Of a stretch of 43,146 nt of DNA, positions 34,661 to 43,146 are shown one piece after another. The translations under genes and the position numbers were made by a program. This DNA is from Planctomycetota bacterium (GTDB lineage: Bacteria; Planctomycetota; Planctomycetia; Pirellulales; Pirellulaceae): contig JAJRWU010000081.1 of assembly GCA_024276655.1 (NCBI GenBank), positions 1 through 43,146 on the forward strand. The letters run 5' to 3'. Under the pieces are notes generated by a model. The model made no database searches. It saw nothing but the letters and a program-made list of their open reading frames with translations, and was not told the DNA's origin. Each line of letters begins with the position of its first letter. Positions within the stretch are counted from its first letter, which is position 1.

Positions 34661-35485
34661 ATGGAATCACAAGAGTTACGGTTGCTTATTCTCGGCGCTC
34701 ATCCAGACGACGCCGAATTTCACGCCGGCGGCTTGGCCACGATTTACCGCTCGCTGGGCCATGCGGTGAAGATCGTTTCGGTCACGAACGGCGCCGCCGG
34801 TCATCATGAAACCTTCGGCCCGCCGCTGGCGGCGCGTCGCAAAAAAGAGGCGGCCCGCGCCGCGAGCATCATCGGTGCTGTGTCGGAAGTGTGGGATTTT
34901 CCCGACGCCGCTCTGCTGCCTTCGTTGGAGGTTCGGCAGCGCATCGTCCGCGAGATTCGCACTTATCGCCCGAACATCGTGCTGACCCACCGGCCCTGCG
35001 ATTATCACCCCGACCACCGCGCCGTGGGAGCGGCCGTGCAAGACGCCTCCTACCTCGTAACGGTTCCGGCGGTGGCGGCCGATACGCCGGCGTTGTTGGC
35101 CGACCCGGTCGTGGCGTACATGCCCGATGCATTCACGCGCCCCAACCCGATGCGAGCCGACGTGGTGCTTGATATCGGCGCCCGGCTCGATCAGATTGTC
35201 GCCTTACTGGCGGCGCATGAATCGCAGTTTTTCGAGTGGCTGCCTTACAACCAGCGCATTGGCGGCCAGGTTCCCGCGAATTCGGCGGAGCGGCTCCGCT
35301 GGTTGCGCGGACAATATGAAGAGGTGCTCGCCAAACGTTTCGCCCACTTCCAACAATATGCCGGCGAGCAGGTTTCGCAGGTTGCCTCCCGGCGTATCGA
35401 AGTATTCGAGGTGAGTGAATACGCGGGCGGCTGGAGCGCGGCGGTGCGTGAGCGTCTGTTTCCCTTCGCGGAACAATCGGCATGA
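34661..35485 (+). CDS. PIG-L family deacetylase
   Basis: A 274-residue LmbE/PIG-L-type zinc-dependent N-acetylglucosamine deacetylase. The motif ILGAHPDDAEFHAGG (His14, Asp16-Asp17) and the later DYHPDHRAVG (His, Asp, His) form the metal and catalytic site. Relatives include BshB of bacillithiol synthesis, MshB, and enzymes that deacetylate GlcNAc on lipids or glycans. No thiol-biosynthesis partner is near, so the substrate is unknown. The many planctomycete homologues often act in sugar metabolism. It starts 12 bp after the pseudoprotease gene and is probably the last gene of that operon, though this could be a coincidence of packing. No signal peptide, so it is cytoplasmic. Confidence 0.9.
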   Translation: MESQELRLLILGAHPDDAEFHAGGLATIYRSLGHAVKIVSVTNGAAGHHETFGPPLAARRKKEAARAASIIGAVSEVWDFPDAALLPSLEVRQRIVREIRTYRPNIVLTHRPCDYHPDHRAVGAAVQDASYLVTVPAVAADTPALLADPVVAYMPDAFTRPNPMRADVVLDIGARLDQIVALLAAHESQFFEWLPYNQRIGGQVPANSAERLRWLRGQYEEVLAKRFAHFQQYAGEQVSQVASRRIEVFEVSEYAGGWSAAVRERLFPFAEQSA

Positions 35486-35622
35486 CCGCAACTCGGGTTC
35501 GCCGCTGGCCACATCGGGCGGTTGCCGATATCTAAAAAAGAGATGTCGTTAGCTGACGTTTCTAGGTAGAATGGCGGCGGCGTTTGTACGGGCGTACTCG
35601 TAATTATCTGGAGATTGTGTTC

Positions 35623-37128
35623 ATGCCCATCTTCGCGACTTGCCATTGCGGCAAGCGATATCAAGCGGAAGATCGGCTCGCGGGCCAGGAAATGAGGTGC
35701 ATCGCCTGCGGCGCCATGTTCCGTGTGCCGGCCGCGAATTCTCCCGCATTGAACACGCCATCGTCGCGGCAGGAGCCATCTGCCGAAGAAGACCCGCTGC
35801 CGATTCTTTGCCGTTGCGGCAAAAAGTTTCACGCCAGCCACGCGCTGTTGGGGAAAACCGTTGCATGCACGCAATGCGGCGCCTCGATTTTGGTGTCGTT
35901 TGAAAGCGCCGCTCCGATGATCGTTCAGTGCGAGTGCGGCGAGCAAGCGGAAGTTGCCGCCGGCATGCGCGGCAAACGCGCGCAGTGCAACGTCTGCGGG
36001 CGGGTCGTCGTGATGGAGGGCGCGCTCAAGGCCGATCTTGAACCCGCCGCCGATGCCGTTCCCTCGGCCAAGCAGATCGATCCCGACGCCGCCGGCGCGA
36101 TTCACGCACAATGCGAATGCGGCAAAACGATGAGCGTGGCCAAGACATTCGCCGGCCGCCGCGTGCGTTGCCCGCGCTGCAACCGGGAGTTTCGCTTGCC
36201 GGAAAAGTCGAGCGGTCCGCCATCGGTTTCCCCTCAGCCGACGCGGCCGCGCATGGGTGATCCCAACAGTCTGCGGAGAATCTCGCCGGCGGGTTCAAAA
36301 AGTGTGGCAAGTAACGGGCGAACAAAGCAGAGTTCGCCTTATGCGCAAGTCGACGACCTGGAAGTCGTACCGTTTGCCGACCGCGGCCACGACGACATGC
36401 GTCTGGCGCCGTTGGAGCAGCCGGTCGCGACGGAATCGCCGATTGCGGCGCCCGGTTCGTTGTCGTCGCTCCATTCTCCAGCCTCCCGACAAATCCGCGT
36501 TACTCCCCGGAAAACCAGTAGCGATAAGAGCGGCGTCATCAAGGTGTTGCTCTATGGCACAATCGCGTTCGGCGTGGTGGCCGGCGTGATCGTGCTCGGC
36601 CTGCTGGTTTCCTCCGCCGGAAAAGGCGCCTTCGCCAAATTCAAAGCCGGCTTTGAGAGTCGAAGAGCGGCGGGTGGTTGGTACAAATACCGCCCGCCCG
36701 AAGGAGGCTACGCCGCGGAGTTTCCCAAGCGGCCGGTTCGGATTGCAAAGGCAGACGATATCGAGGGAATTCCTGTTCGCATGCAGCACGATAGCGCGTT
36801 CAATTGGGGACGTGAATTCGAAGTCGGACACGCGCCAATTCCCCGCTCGCTTCAAGGCGTCCTTTCCGCTGAAGATATGAACGATATCTCGCCCGGCGAC
36901 TCCATTACTCAAAATGGCACTACGAGCACGGTTGTTTTCGCAAAACTATCTCAACTGGGAGGGCGGACCGTTTCGGAAATTGAAGTGACAACACGTTCTG
37001 AAGGCTCGGCAAGAGTCTACCTGTACGCCTCGCACGACAAGTTTTTTGCAATCATAATTGCGGCCAGGGACAACAACCTCGACCACCCTGATTTCAAACG
37101 ATTTCTTAACTCCATTCAGTTTGATTGA
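35623..37128 (+). CDS. Membrane protein with four N-terminal zinc ribbons
   Basis: A 501-residue protein. Four short Cys motifs of the form CxCG-x18-CxxC occur at about residues 7, 63, 103 and 164 (CHCGKRYQ...CIACG, CRCGKKFH...CTQCG, CECGEQAE...CNVCG, CECGKTMS...CPRCN), each probably binding one zinc. A Ser/Pro-rich linker follows, then one helix at about 307-330 (LLYGTIAFGVVAGVIVLGLL), and a C-terminal domain of about 170 residues (YKYRPPEGGYAAEFPKRPV). The ribbons lack a signal peptide and should be cytoplasmic, the last domain outside. The start ATG 35623 has GGAG about nine bases upstream. The frame is open to a TTG at 35584. The role is unknown. Confidence 0.75.
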   Translation: MPIFATCHCGKRYQAEDRLAGQEMRCIACGAMFRVPAANSPALNTPSSRQEPSAEEDPLPILCRCGKKFHASHALLGKTVACTQCGASILVSFESAAPMIVQCECGEQAEVAAGMRGKRAQCNVCGRVVVMEGALKADLEPAADAVPSAKQIDPDAAGAIHAQCECGKTMSVAKTFAGRRVRCPRCNREFRLPEKSSGPPSVSPQPTRPRMGDPNSLRRISPAGSKSVASNGRTKQSSPYAQVDDLEVVPFADRGHDDMRLAPLEQPVATESPIAAPGSLSSLHSPASRQIRVTPRKTSSDKSGVIKVLLYGTIAFGVVAGVIVLGLLVSSAGKGAFAKFKAGFESRRAAGGWYKYRPPEGGYAAEFPKRPVRIAKADDIEGIPVRMQHDSAFNWGREFEVGHAPIPRSLQGVLSAEDMNDISPGDSITQNGTTSTVVFAKLSQLGGRTVSEIEVTTRSEGSARVYLYASHDKFFAIIIAARDNNLDHPDFKRFLNSIQFD

Positions 37129-37335
37129 ACCGCTGTCGGCGAGCACTTGGCTTGAATGCTGCCTGCTGCTGACCGCTTGCCCCCATAATTGCTCGCCAAC
37201 TTCTCGCCAATAACTTGACGGAACGCCGTGGGCCGCTTACCCTGCCAATTGGTGTTTCGGGCGGCCTCCCATGGCGGGCGCCGAGCACCGCTCTCCCCCG
37301 CCTTCCTCCATTCCTCAAATCGAATTTCATACCTC

Positions 37336-38142
37336 ATGTATTACGGCGACTTGCGTTGGACCGATATCGAACAGCTCGATAAATCGCGGTTTGTGGTGGT
37401 GGCGCCGTTGGCGGCGTTGGAGCAACATGGCCATCACCTGCCCCTGCTGACCGATACGTATTTGGTCACGGCGGTCGCCGAGCGCGTGCATGAACATCTG
37501 GGCGATAACATTTTGCTGGCGCCCACGTTTTGGTGCGGCGCCTCAGACCATCATCTCGACTTTCCGGGCACGCTCTCGTTGCCCAACTCACTCTACGTGG
37601 AGGTGATCAAAAGTTTGGTGCGTTGTTACGTTCGCGCCGGCTTTCGCCGCGTTCTGTTTCTCAACGGACACGGCGGCAACGTGGCGCCCGGCGAAACAGC
37701 GATTACCGAAATGGCCAATTCGTGCGATCTCTGTGATAGCGCCTTAATTGCGCTCGGCTCCTATTGGACCATCGCCGATAACGTCATGCAGCCCGAACAA
37801 CACGGCATGGACTCGCCGCGTTTAACGCACGCCTGCGAATATGAAACCTCGATGATGTTGGCCGTTCAAGGCGAGACGGTTCACTTGAACGCCGCGCGAG
37901 GCGTTCCGCTCGATGCGCCGTCTTCCGGCAAGGCGCGCATCGCGGGAAGATTCCATCGACTCAGTGAAACCGGCGCGCTCGGCTCTCCGGAAAAAGCCAC
38001 GGCCGAGAAAGGCGAATCGCTGCTCTCCGCGATTGGCGGCGAAGTGGCGGCGTATGTGCGACAGTTGGCCGCCTGGCCGCTGCGCGACGTGCGTAAGTCA
38101 GCCGACCTGCCTCCCTTAACAACACGAACCGACACCCAGTAG
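37336..38142 (+). CDS. Creatininase-family amidohydrolase
   Basis: A 268-residue cytoplasmic metal-dependent amidohydrolase of the creatininase family. LAALEQHGHHLPLLTDTYL supplies Glu29, His33 and Asp40, equivalent to the metal ligands of creatininase. FLNGHGGNVAPGE supplies the conserved His and later Glu. HACEYETSMMLAV fits the ACEYET block. Family members include creatininase, FAPy-deformylases and mycofactocin peptidase MftE, so the substrate is not fixed. The start ATG 37336 begins just before the conserved N-terminus. The frame is open back to 37228 without coding character. It is followed 11 bp later by the sialidase-like gene, with which it may be co-transcribed. Confidence 0.88.
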   Translation: MYYGDLRWTDIEQLDKSRFVVVAPLAALEQHGHHLPLLTDTYLVTAVAERVHEHLGDNILLAPTFWCGASDHHLDFPGTLSLPNSLYVEVIKSLVRCYVRAGFRRVLFLNGHGGNVAPGETAITEMANSCDLCDSALIALGSYWTIADNVMQPEQHGMDSPRLTHACEYETSMMLAVQGETVHLNAARGVPLDAPSSGKARIAGRFHRLSETGALGSPEKATAEKGESLLSAIGGEVAAYVRQLAAWPLRDVRKSADLPPLTTRTDTQ

Positions 38143-38153
38143 GAGCATCGATC

Positions 38154-39323
38154 ATGAATCACGCCTCTCGTCGAGATTTTCTCATCGCCACGGGCGCCGC
38201 CGGCGCGATGTTCGCTTCGGCCAAGTCGTCGTACGCAGGGCCCACGGCGCGCGTCTCGCAAACCAAGGTGATCAGCCAACAACCGCGCCTCTACTGTGGC
38301 TGGCCCACGCTGGCGAGCCGCGCCAATGGCGAGTTGCTGTTGGTTTATTCCGGCGGACGTGAAGCCCATGTGTGTCCGTTTGGCCGCGTCGATATGATGC
38401 GTTCGCACGACGCCGGCGACACCTGGACCTTCCCCCGCACCGTGTTCGACGGCCCCATCGACGACCGCGACGCCGGCGTCGTCGAAACCCACTCCGGCGC
38501 GCTGTTAGTCACCACGTTCACTTCGCTGGCCTACGAGCCGATTCTGCAACGCGAGGAAAAAAAACAGGCCGCCGGCAACGGTTCCTGGAGCGATGAAAAA
38601 CTGGCCCGCTGGCGCGGCGCGCATAACCGCATCAGCGAAGAACAACGAAAAAAAGAACTCGGCGTGTGGATGCTGCGTTCGACGGACGGCGGCATCTCGT
38701 GGTCGAAAAAATACGATTGTTTGGTCGACAGTCCGCATGGGCCGGTGCGGCTCGACGATGGCCGTATGCTGTACGCCGGCAAGGACCTCTGGCGGGAAGG
38801 GGCGCGCGTGGGCGTTTGCGAATCGGTCGACGACGGCGTCTCTTGGCGTTGGCTGGCCGAAATTCCCACCCGCAAGGGCGATGATCATAACAAGTACCAT
38901 GAGTTGCATGCGGTTGACGCCGGTGGCGGGCGGCTCGTGGTGCATATTCGCAACCACAACCAGAGAAACGCCGGCGAAACGTTGCAGTGTGTCTCGAACG
39001 ATGGCGGGCGCACGTGGTCGGAGCCGCGCACAATCGGTGTTTGGGGCTTGCCCTCTCACCTGCTGCGTCTCCGCAATGGAAGCCTGCTCATGACCTACGG
39101 ACATCGCCGCAAGCCGTACGGCAATCAAGCCCGGCTGAGCACCGACCAAGGCGATACGTGGTCGGAATCGATGTTGGTGTCGGCCGATGGCGTCAGCGGC
39201 GATTTGGGATATCCCTCTACTGTTGAACTGGCCGATGGATCGTTGCTCAGCGTTTGGTACGAAAACATGGCCGCCTCCGATCGTTCGGTGCTTCGGCAGG
39301 CGCACTGGAAAATCGAAATGTGA
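38154..39323 (+). CDS. Tat-exported sialidase-like BNR-repeat protein
   Basis: A 389-residue six-bladed-propeller protein. The N-terminus NHASRRDFLIATGAAGAMFA is a twin-arginine signal. Asp-box (BNR) repeats SxDxGxTW appear as SHDAGDTWTF, STDGGISWSK, VDDGVSWRW, SNDGGRTWSE and STDQGDTWSE. The early R of SRANGELLLVYSGGREAHV and YPSTVELADGSLLSVWYE fit the exo-sialidase-like family. Many such planctomycete proteins are not proven sialidases, so the glycan is uncertain. GGAG lies about nine bases before ATG 38154. It is co-oriented with the creatininase gene 11 bp upstream. Confidence 0.85.
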   Translation: MNHASRRDFLIATGAAGAMFASAKSSYAGPTARVSQTKVISQQPRLYCGWPTLASRANGELLLVYSGGREAHVCPFGRVDMMRSHDAGDTWTFPRTVFDGPIDDRDAGVVETHSGALLVTTFTSLAYEPILQREEKKQAAGNGSWSDEKLARWRGAHNRISEEQRKKELGVWMLRSTDGGISWSKKYDCLVDSPHGPVRLDDGRMLYAGKDLWREGARVGVCESVDDGVSWRWLAEIPTRKGDDHNKYHELHAVDAGGGRLVVHIRNHNQRNAGETLQCVSNDGGRTWSEPRTIGVWGLPSHLLRLRNGSLLMTYGHRRKPYGNQARLSTDQGDTWSESMLVSADGVSGDLGYPSTVELADGSLLSVWYENMAASDRSVLRQAHWKIEM

Positions 39324-39400
39324 GGGTAGACCTTTCCCGAAAACACTTTACCGCATTCAAAGCCCGGCATATTCTATACTTCACACGGCTAGTAATGGCT

Positions 39401-39492
39401 CGTTTAACGGCAAGCCGAAGGCGGCTGCGTTTTTCTGTCTTGCCCGAACGCGTGGGCTCAAAACACAGCCGCCTTCGGCTTGCCGTTAAACG
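39401..39492. repeat. 27-bp perfect inverted repeat, possible MITE or REP-like palindrome
   Basis: The left arm (39401-39427) and right arm (39466-39492) are exact complements. After one mismatch, five more bases pair (39429-39433 with 39460-39464). The inner loop can pair GCCC with GGGC. Each arm holds the small palindrome GCCGAAGGC. No T-tract follows on either strand, so it is not a classical terminator. No gene was found in the surrounding 240-bp gap. Confidence 0.92.
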
Positions 39493-39563
39493 AAAAAAGC
39501 GACATTTTCAACCGCGAGCGATATAGATGTCGAATTTTCAGTCTAACTTCAGAGAGAAATAAA

Positions 39564-41681
39564 ATGACCAGGATATCACGACGAACATCTTCGCTAACAA
39601 TTATCCTCTTGATTCTTTGCGTGTGGCAATTGCCTTTCAAGCACGCTCGCGCCGAAGCGCCCGCCGGCTTCACACCGCTGTTCAACGGCCAAGATCTAAC
39701 CGGCTGGAAGGGGCTGGTTGGCAATCCAAAAACGCGGGCGGCTATGTCGGCCGATGAACTTGCCGCCGCTCAGAAAAAGGCAGATGAGGAAATGCGGGCG
39801 CACTGGAAGGTGGTCGACGGCGCGCTGCAATTCGATGGCAAGGGCAAGAGTTTATGCACCGCCCAGGACTACGGCGACTTTGAACTGTACGTCGACTGGA
39901 AAATTCTCGAAGCGGGCGACAGCGGCATCTACCTGCGCGGCAGTCCGCAAGTGCAAATCTGGGACACCGAACACGAAGCGTTATTTCGCCACGGCGCCGA
40001 GAAAGGCTCCGGGGCTTTGTGGAACAACAAAAATCACTCCCGATTTCCACTGACGAAAGCCGACAAGCCAGTCGGCCAGTGGAACACTTTTTTCATTCGC
40101 ATGGTGGGCGAGCGGGTAACCGTGCGGCTCAACGGCAAGCTGGTTACAGACGACGTCGTGATGGAAAACATCTGGGACCGCAACCTACCGATTTATCCTC
40201 GCGGGCAAATCGAACTGCAAAACCACGGCAACACGCTGTACTTCCGCAACATATACCTACGTGAAATTCCAACGTCTGAAAGCGATGCGATTCTTGCCCA
40301 GCGGGGAAGCGACGCCGGTTTCCATGAAATTTTCAACGGGCATGATTTCAGCGGTTGGACCGGCGACACCGAGAACTATGAAATTGTCGACGGCGCGATC
40401 GTCTGTCGAAAGGGCAAGGGCGGCGACGTCTTCACGAAAAAACAGTACGCCGATTTCATCGCCCGGTTGGAGTTTCGTCTGCCCGCAGGCGGCAATAACG
40501 GCATTGCCATTCGTTACGACGGCAAGGGCCGTCCGCATCTGGATGGCATCGAACTCCAGGTGATCGACTCAGAGCATCCTAAATACGCCAAGCTCGATCC
40601 TCGGCAGTATCATGGCTCGGCCTACGGATTGGCCGCGGCGCATCGCGGCTACTTGCGGCCTACGGGAGAATGGAATTTCCAGCAGATTACGGTCCGCGGC
40701 GCCAAAATCAAGGTGGAGCTGAACGGTTTCACCATTCTCGACGCCGACCTTTCCCAAGTGAAGGAATCGAAAGACGGCGCCTTGCCGCCCGGTGTGAAAC
40801 GCAAAAGCGGGCATTTCGGTTTTGCCGGACACAACGACCCAGTCGCCTTCCGTAATATTTCGATCCGCGAACTGCCGGGCGAACCGGCCCAGCCGCCCTC
40901 GCGCAAGACCGCCATCCGACCGACCGATGGCCCTATTCGACTTTTTAACGGCCGCAATCTGGAAGGCCTCCATACCTGGATTCGAGATTTGAAATATGCC
41001 GATCCCAACAAGGTCTTCACCGTGGCCGACGGCGTGATCCACATTTCCGGCCAGGGTTACGGCGGTTTGATCACGAACGAGGCGTATCGAGATTACCACC
41101 TGATTACGGAGTTCAAGTGGGGCAAAAAAACTTGGGGCGGGCGAGTCGATCGCGCTCGCGATTCCGGCATCTTGCTGCATTGCTGGGGACCGAACGGCGG
41201 GTATGGCAACACTTGGATGGCCTCGATTGAAGCCCAGATCATCGAAGGCGGCGTGGGCGATATTCTCGTCCTCACCGGCAAGGACCCCATCACGGGGCAG
41301 GTTTTGCCAACTTCGCTGACGGCTGAAATTACCAAGGATCGCGACGGCGAAAAAGTTTGGAAGAAGGGCGGCCAGCGAATCACGATTCAGAGCGGGCGCA
41401 TCAATTGGTTCGGCCGCGATCAAGACTGGGCCGACAAAATCGGCTTTCGCGGTAAGCACGATGTGGAAAGCCCGTTCGGCAAGTGGACGCGTTTGGAAGT
41501 CATCGCTGATGGAGGCCATCTCATTTATAAAGTCAACGGCGTGGTGGTGAACGAAGCCTTTGATGCCAAACCAAGTTTTGGAAAAATCCTCTTGCAAACG
41601 GAACAAGCCGAGATGTTTGTCCGCCGGTTCGAACTTTGGCCGTTGGGCAAGGCGCCGGAGTTGAAAGGCGCTCCCAAATAA
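39564..41681 (+). CDS. Exported protein with three tandem DUF1080 domains
   Basis: A 705-residue exported protein built from three copies of the DUF1080 (3-keto-disaccharide-hydrolase-like, concanavalin-type) fold. Each begins with an LFNG-type block: FTPLFNGQDLTGWKG near residue 36, FHEIFNGHDFSGWTG near 253 and PIRLFNGRNLEGLHTW near 457. Strands such as ADFIARLEFRLPAGGNNGIA and DSGILLHCWGPNGGYG carry the conserved pattern. The signal peptide is about 1-31 (SSLTIILLILCVWQLPF). DUF1080 proteins act on or bind carbohydrates, and 3-keto-glycosides in the tested members. The start ATG 39564 follows AGAGAGAAATAAA. The sulfatase begins 58 bp later, suggesting a shared polysaccharide task. Confidence 0.85.
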   Translation: MTRISRRTSSLTIILLILCVWQLPFKHARAEAPAGFTPLFNGQDLTGWKGLVGNPKTRAAMSADELAAAQKKADEEMRAHWKVVDGALQFDGKGKSLCTAQDYGDFELYVDWKILEAGDSGIYLRGSPQVQIWDTEHEALFRHGAEKGSGALWNNKNHSRFPLTKADKPVGQWNTFFIRMVGERVTVRLNGKLVTDDVVMENIWDRNLPIYPRGQIELQNHGNTLYFRNIYLREIPTSESDAILAQRGSDAGFHEIFNGHDFSGWTGDTENYEIVDGAIVCRKGKGGDVFTKKQYADFIARLEFRLPAGGNNGIAIRYDGKGRPHLDGIELQVIDSEHPKYAKLDPRQYHGSAYGLAAAHRGYLRPTGEWNFQQITVRGAKIKVELNGFTILDADLSQVKESKDGALPPGVKRKSGHFGFAGHNDPVAFRNISIRELPGEPAQPPSRKTAIRPTDGPIRLFNGRNLEGLHTWIRDLKYADPNKVFTVADGVIHISGQGYGGLITNEAYRDYHLITEFKWGKKTWGGRVDRARDSGILLHCWGPNGGYGNTWMASIEAQIIEGGVGDILVLTGKDPITGQVLPTSLTAEITKDRDGEKVWKKGGQRITIQSGRINWFGRDQDWADKIGFRGKHDVESPFGKWTRLEVIADGGHLIYKVNGVVVNEAFDAKPSFGKILLQTEQAEMFVRRFELWPLGKAPELKGAPK

Positions 41682-41739
41682 TGTTGCGCCCGCCAGGGCG
41701 ATTCAAGATCAGTCAATAGCCGAACACAAAGTGAACACT

Positions 41740-43146
41740 ATGAAAACGCTCTGTCTTTTTGTCGCACTCGTCGCGTGTATGTTCAGCGGATTTGTAGCGG
41801 CCGCGCACGGCGCAACAGACAAAAAGCCGAACGTCGTCGTGATCATGACCGACAACCACGGCGCCTGGACGCTCGGCTGCTACGGCAACCGCGACATCCG
41901 CACGCCGAACATCGATCAACTCGCGCGTGAGGGAACGCTGTTCACGCAGGCCTTTGCCTCGAACCCGGTTTGCTCGCCCACGCGGGCCACGTTTCTTACC
42001 GGGCTCGTTCCGTCGCAACATGGCGTGCATTGTTTTTTGTTCGGTGGCCGATTGCAAATGGGGCCGCAAGCCCGCTGCACGCTCGACCAAATTACCTCGT
42101 TGCCGGAAGTGCTGCGCGACGCCGGATATTCCTGTGGACTCGTCGGTAAGTGGCATCTGGGCGATAACCTGCATCCTCAGGAAGGTTTTAACGATTATTG
42201 GATCACGATGCCGCACGGTGGGACGAGCACCTTTTACGATGCTCAAATTATCGAACGGGGCAAGCTCCGCAAGGAACCGCAATACCTCACCGACTTTTGG
42301 ACTGGCCACGCGGTGAAGTTCATCGAACAGAGCGTCGAAAAAGAGAAGCCGTTTTTTCTGTTCCTGTCTTACAACGGGCCGTACGCCCTCAGCCGCCTGT
42401 TGCTGCGAGAAGGCCGCAACCGCCATGCAGCGTACTACGCCGATAAAGAGTTGCCTTCGTTCCCGCGCGAGCCGACGCATCCTTGGCAGTTCAGCAATCG
42501 CGACTACCACAACAACCCGGTGTCGAACCGCCGCGTGGCAACGGAAGTGAGCGGCGTCGACGATGGCGTCGGCACAGTAATGGCCACACTCAAAAAACAC
42601 GGACTCGACGACAACACCATCGTGATTTTTCTGGCCGATCAGGGTTGGGTCGGCGGGCATGGCGGGTTCTACGGCATGGGCGATCATACGCGTCCTGTAA
42701 CGGCGCGCGACGGCATGATGCAAATTCCGCTGATCTGGCGGCAGCCCGGCAAGATTGCCTCGGGTGTGCGGTCGAACCGTATGGTCGCCAATTACGACAT
42801 CATGCCAACCCTGTTGAACCACCTCGGCTTGGGCGACAAAATGCCGCAGGCGCCGAAATCGCCGGGGCGCGATATTTCGGCTGAATTCCGTGTGGCCCGA
42901 AGCTCCCTCACGAACGAACAACAGCCCGCTCAAGGCAAGTTGGGCAACCAACCTGATGATCGGGCCGTGTTCTACGAATTCGAGAATCTGCGTTGCATTC
43001 GCACCGCGCGCTGGAAGTACGTGCATCGGCATCCTAACGGGCCTCACGAATTGTACGACCTGGAGCACGACGCCGATGAATTCAACAACCTCGCGGCGGA
43101 TGCGGCTCACACAAAAACACGCCAGCAACTCAAACGCCGGCTCGAC
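41740..43146 (+). CDS. Exported sulfatase, 3' end cut by the window
   Basis: At least 469 residues of a second sulfatase, open to the window edge without a stop. The signal peptide is about 1-25 (LCLFVALVACMFSGFVAAAH). VVVIMTDNHGAWTLGCYG gives metal ligands, with Asp-Asn rather than Asp-Asp. NPVCSPTRATFLTG carries the canonical formylglycine site with Cys78. LVGKWHLGDN and FLADQGWVGGHGGF are further family blocks. It differs from the sulfatase at 5255, which has the unusual CATAR site, so the two are unlikely to be recent duplicates. It follows the DUF1080 gene by 58 bp. A long open frame on the opposite strand (43128-41713) is only a shadow of this gene. Confidence 0.93.
   Translation, partial: MKTLCLFVALVACMFSGFVAAAHGATDKKPNVVVIMTDNHGAWTLGCYGNRDIRTPNIDQLAREGTLFTQAFASNPVCSPTRATFLTGLVPSQHGVHCFLFGGRLQMGPQARCTLDQITSLPEVLRDAGYSCGLVGKWHLGDNLHPQEGFNDYWITMPHGGTSTFYDAQIIERGKLRKEPQYLTDFWTGHAVKFIEQSVEKEKPFFLFLSYNGPYALSRLLLREGRNRHAAYYADKELPSFPREPTHPWQFSNRDYHNNPVSNRRVATEVSGVDDGVGTVMATLKKHGLDDNTIVIFLADQGWVGGHGGFYGMGDHTRPVTARDGMMQIPLIWRQPGKIASGVRSNRMVANYDIMPTLLNHLGLGDKMPQAPKSPGRDISAEFRVARSSLTNEQQPAQGKLGNQPDDRAVFYEFENLRCIRTARWKYVHRHPNGPHELYDLEHDADEFNNLAADAAHTKTRQQLKRRLD

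Noticed and set aside
39324-39400. TATACT at 39375 considered as the -10 box of the DUF1080 gene
   Set aside because: No acceptable -35 box at 16-18 bp, and the large palindrome would lie in the leader. Not strong enough to report.
41713-43128. A 471-codon open frame on the minus strand
   Set aside because: It is the exact shadow of the plus-strand sulfatase, which has full family motifs and a signal peptide. The shadow's protein is Arg/His/Val-rich without recognisable motifs.

Overview
The window looks like a chromosomal segment of a planctomycete, most likely of the Pirellulales type. This is inferred from family content: two sulfatases, a Tat-exported DUF1501 protein, a BBP7-type outer-membrane barrel, a triple DUF1080 protein, an NPCBM protein, an exported BNR-repeat protein and a very long MoxR/vWA gene cluster are typical of that phylum together. 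No rRNA, tRNA, CRISPR array or prophage was recognised.

Layout. 1-1365: a decayed IS4-family insertion sequence on the minus strand, N-truncated and broken by expansion of a 14-bp tandem repeat. 1468-3981: a BBP7 barrel porin and a DUF502 membrane protein on the minus strand. 4101-10299: ordinary single genes (PhnP-like metallo-hydrolase, sulfatase, VOC protein, DUF1501 protein, F420/NADP reductase-like protein, HU-like DNA-binding protein). Several are separated by near-identical GCCCGGC terminator hairpins.

10876-35485 is the centre of the window: about 24.6 kb on the plus strand, 13 genes, with gaps of 176 bp or less and four ATGA stop/start overlaps. The order is a giant TPR/PQQ-propeller protein, a MoxR AAA+ ATPase, a DUF58 protein, a BatA-type vWA protein, a second vWA protein whose domain is split by two membrane helices, a DUF4175-like membrane/coiled-coil protein, a low-complexity coiled-coil protein carrying an apparent one-base frameshift, a small exported helical protein, an NPCBM protein, and three tandem trypsin-fold (S1C/HtrA-like) proteins, followed by a PIG-L deacetylase. 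Of the three trypsin-fold proteins only the first keeps the His-Asp-Ser triad. The second reads Ser-Glu-Ala and the third Tyr-Lys-Tyr at the same positions, and the third also ends in an alpha/beta-hydrolase domain with Glu where the nucleophilic Ser should be. My inference is an envelope-associated MoxR/vWA chaperone-like complex coupled to one active protease and two pseudoprotease partners. This is the best candidate for an undescribed system here.

35623-43146: a membrane protein with four N-terminal zinc ribbons, a creatininase-family amidohydrolase, a Tat-exported sialidase-like protein, a 27-bp perfect inverted repeat (possible MITE or REP-like palindrome), a triple DUF1080 protein and a sulfatase cut by the window end. 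The last two fit exported polysaccharide degradation.

Coordinates, motif residues and repeats were read by eye. Family names come from remembered motif patterns, not from searches.
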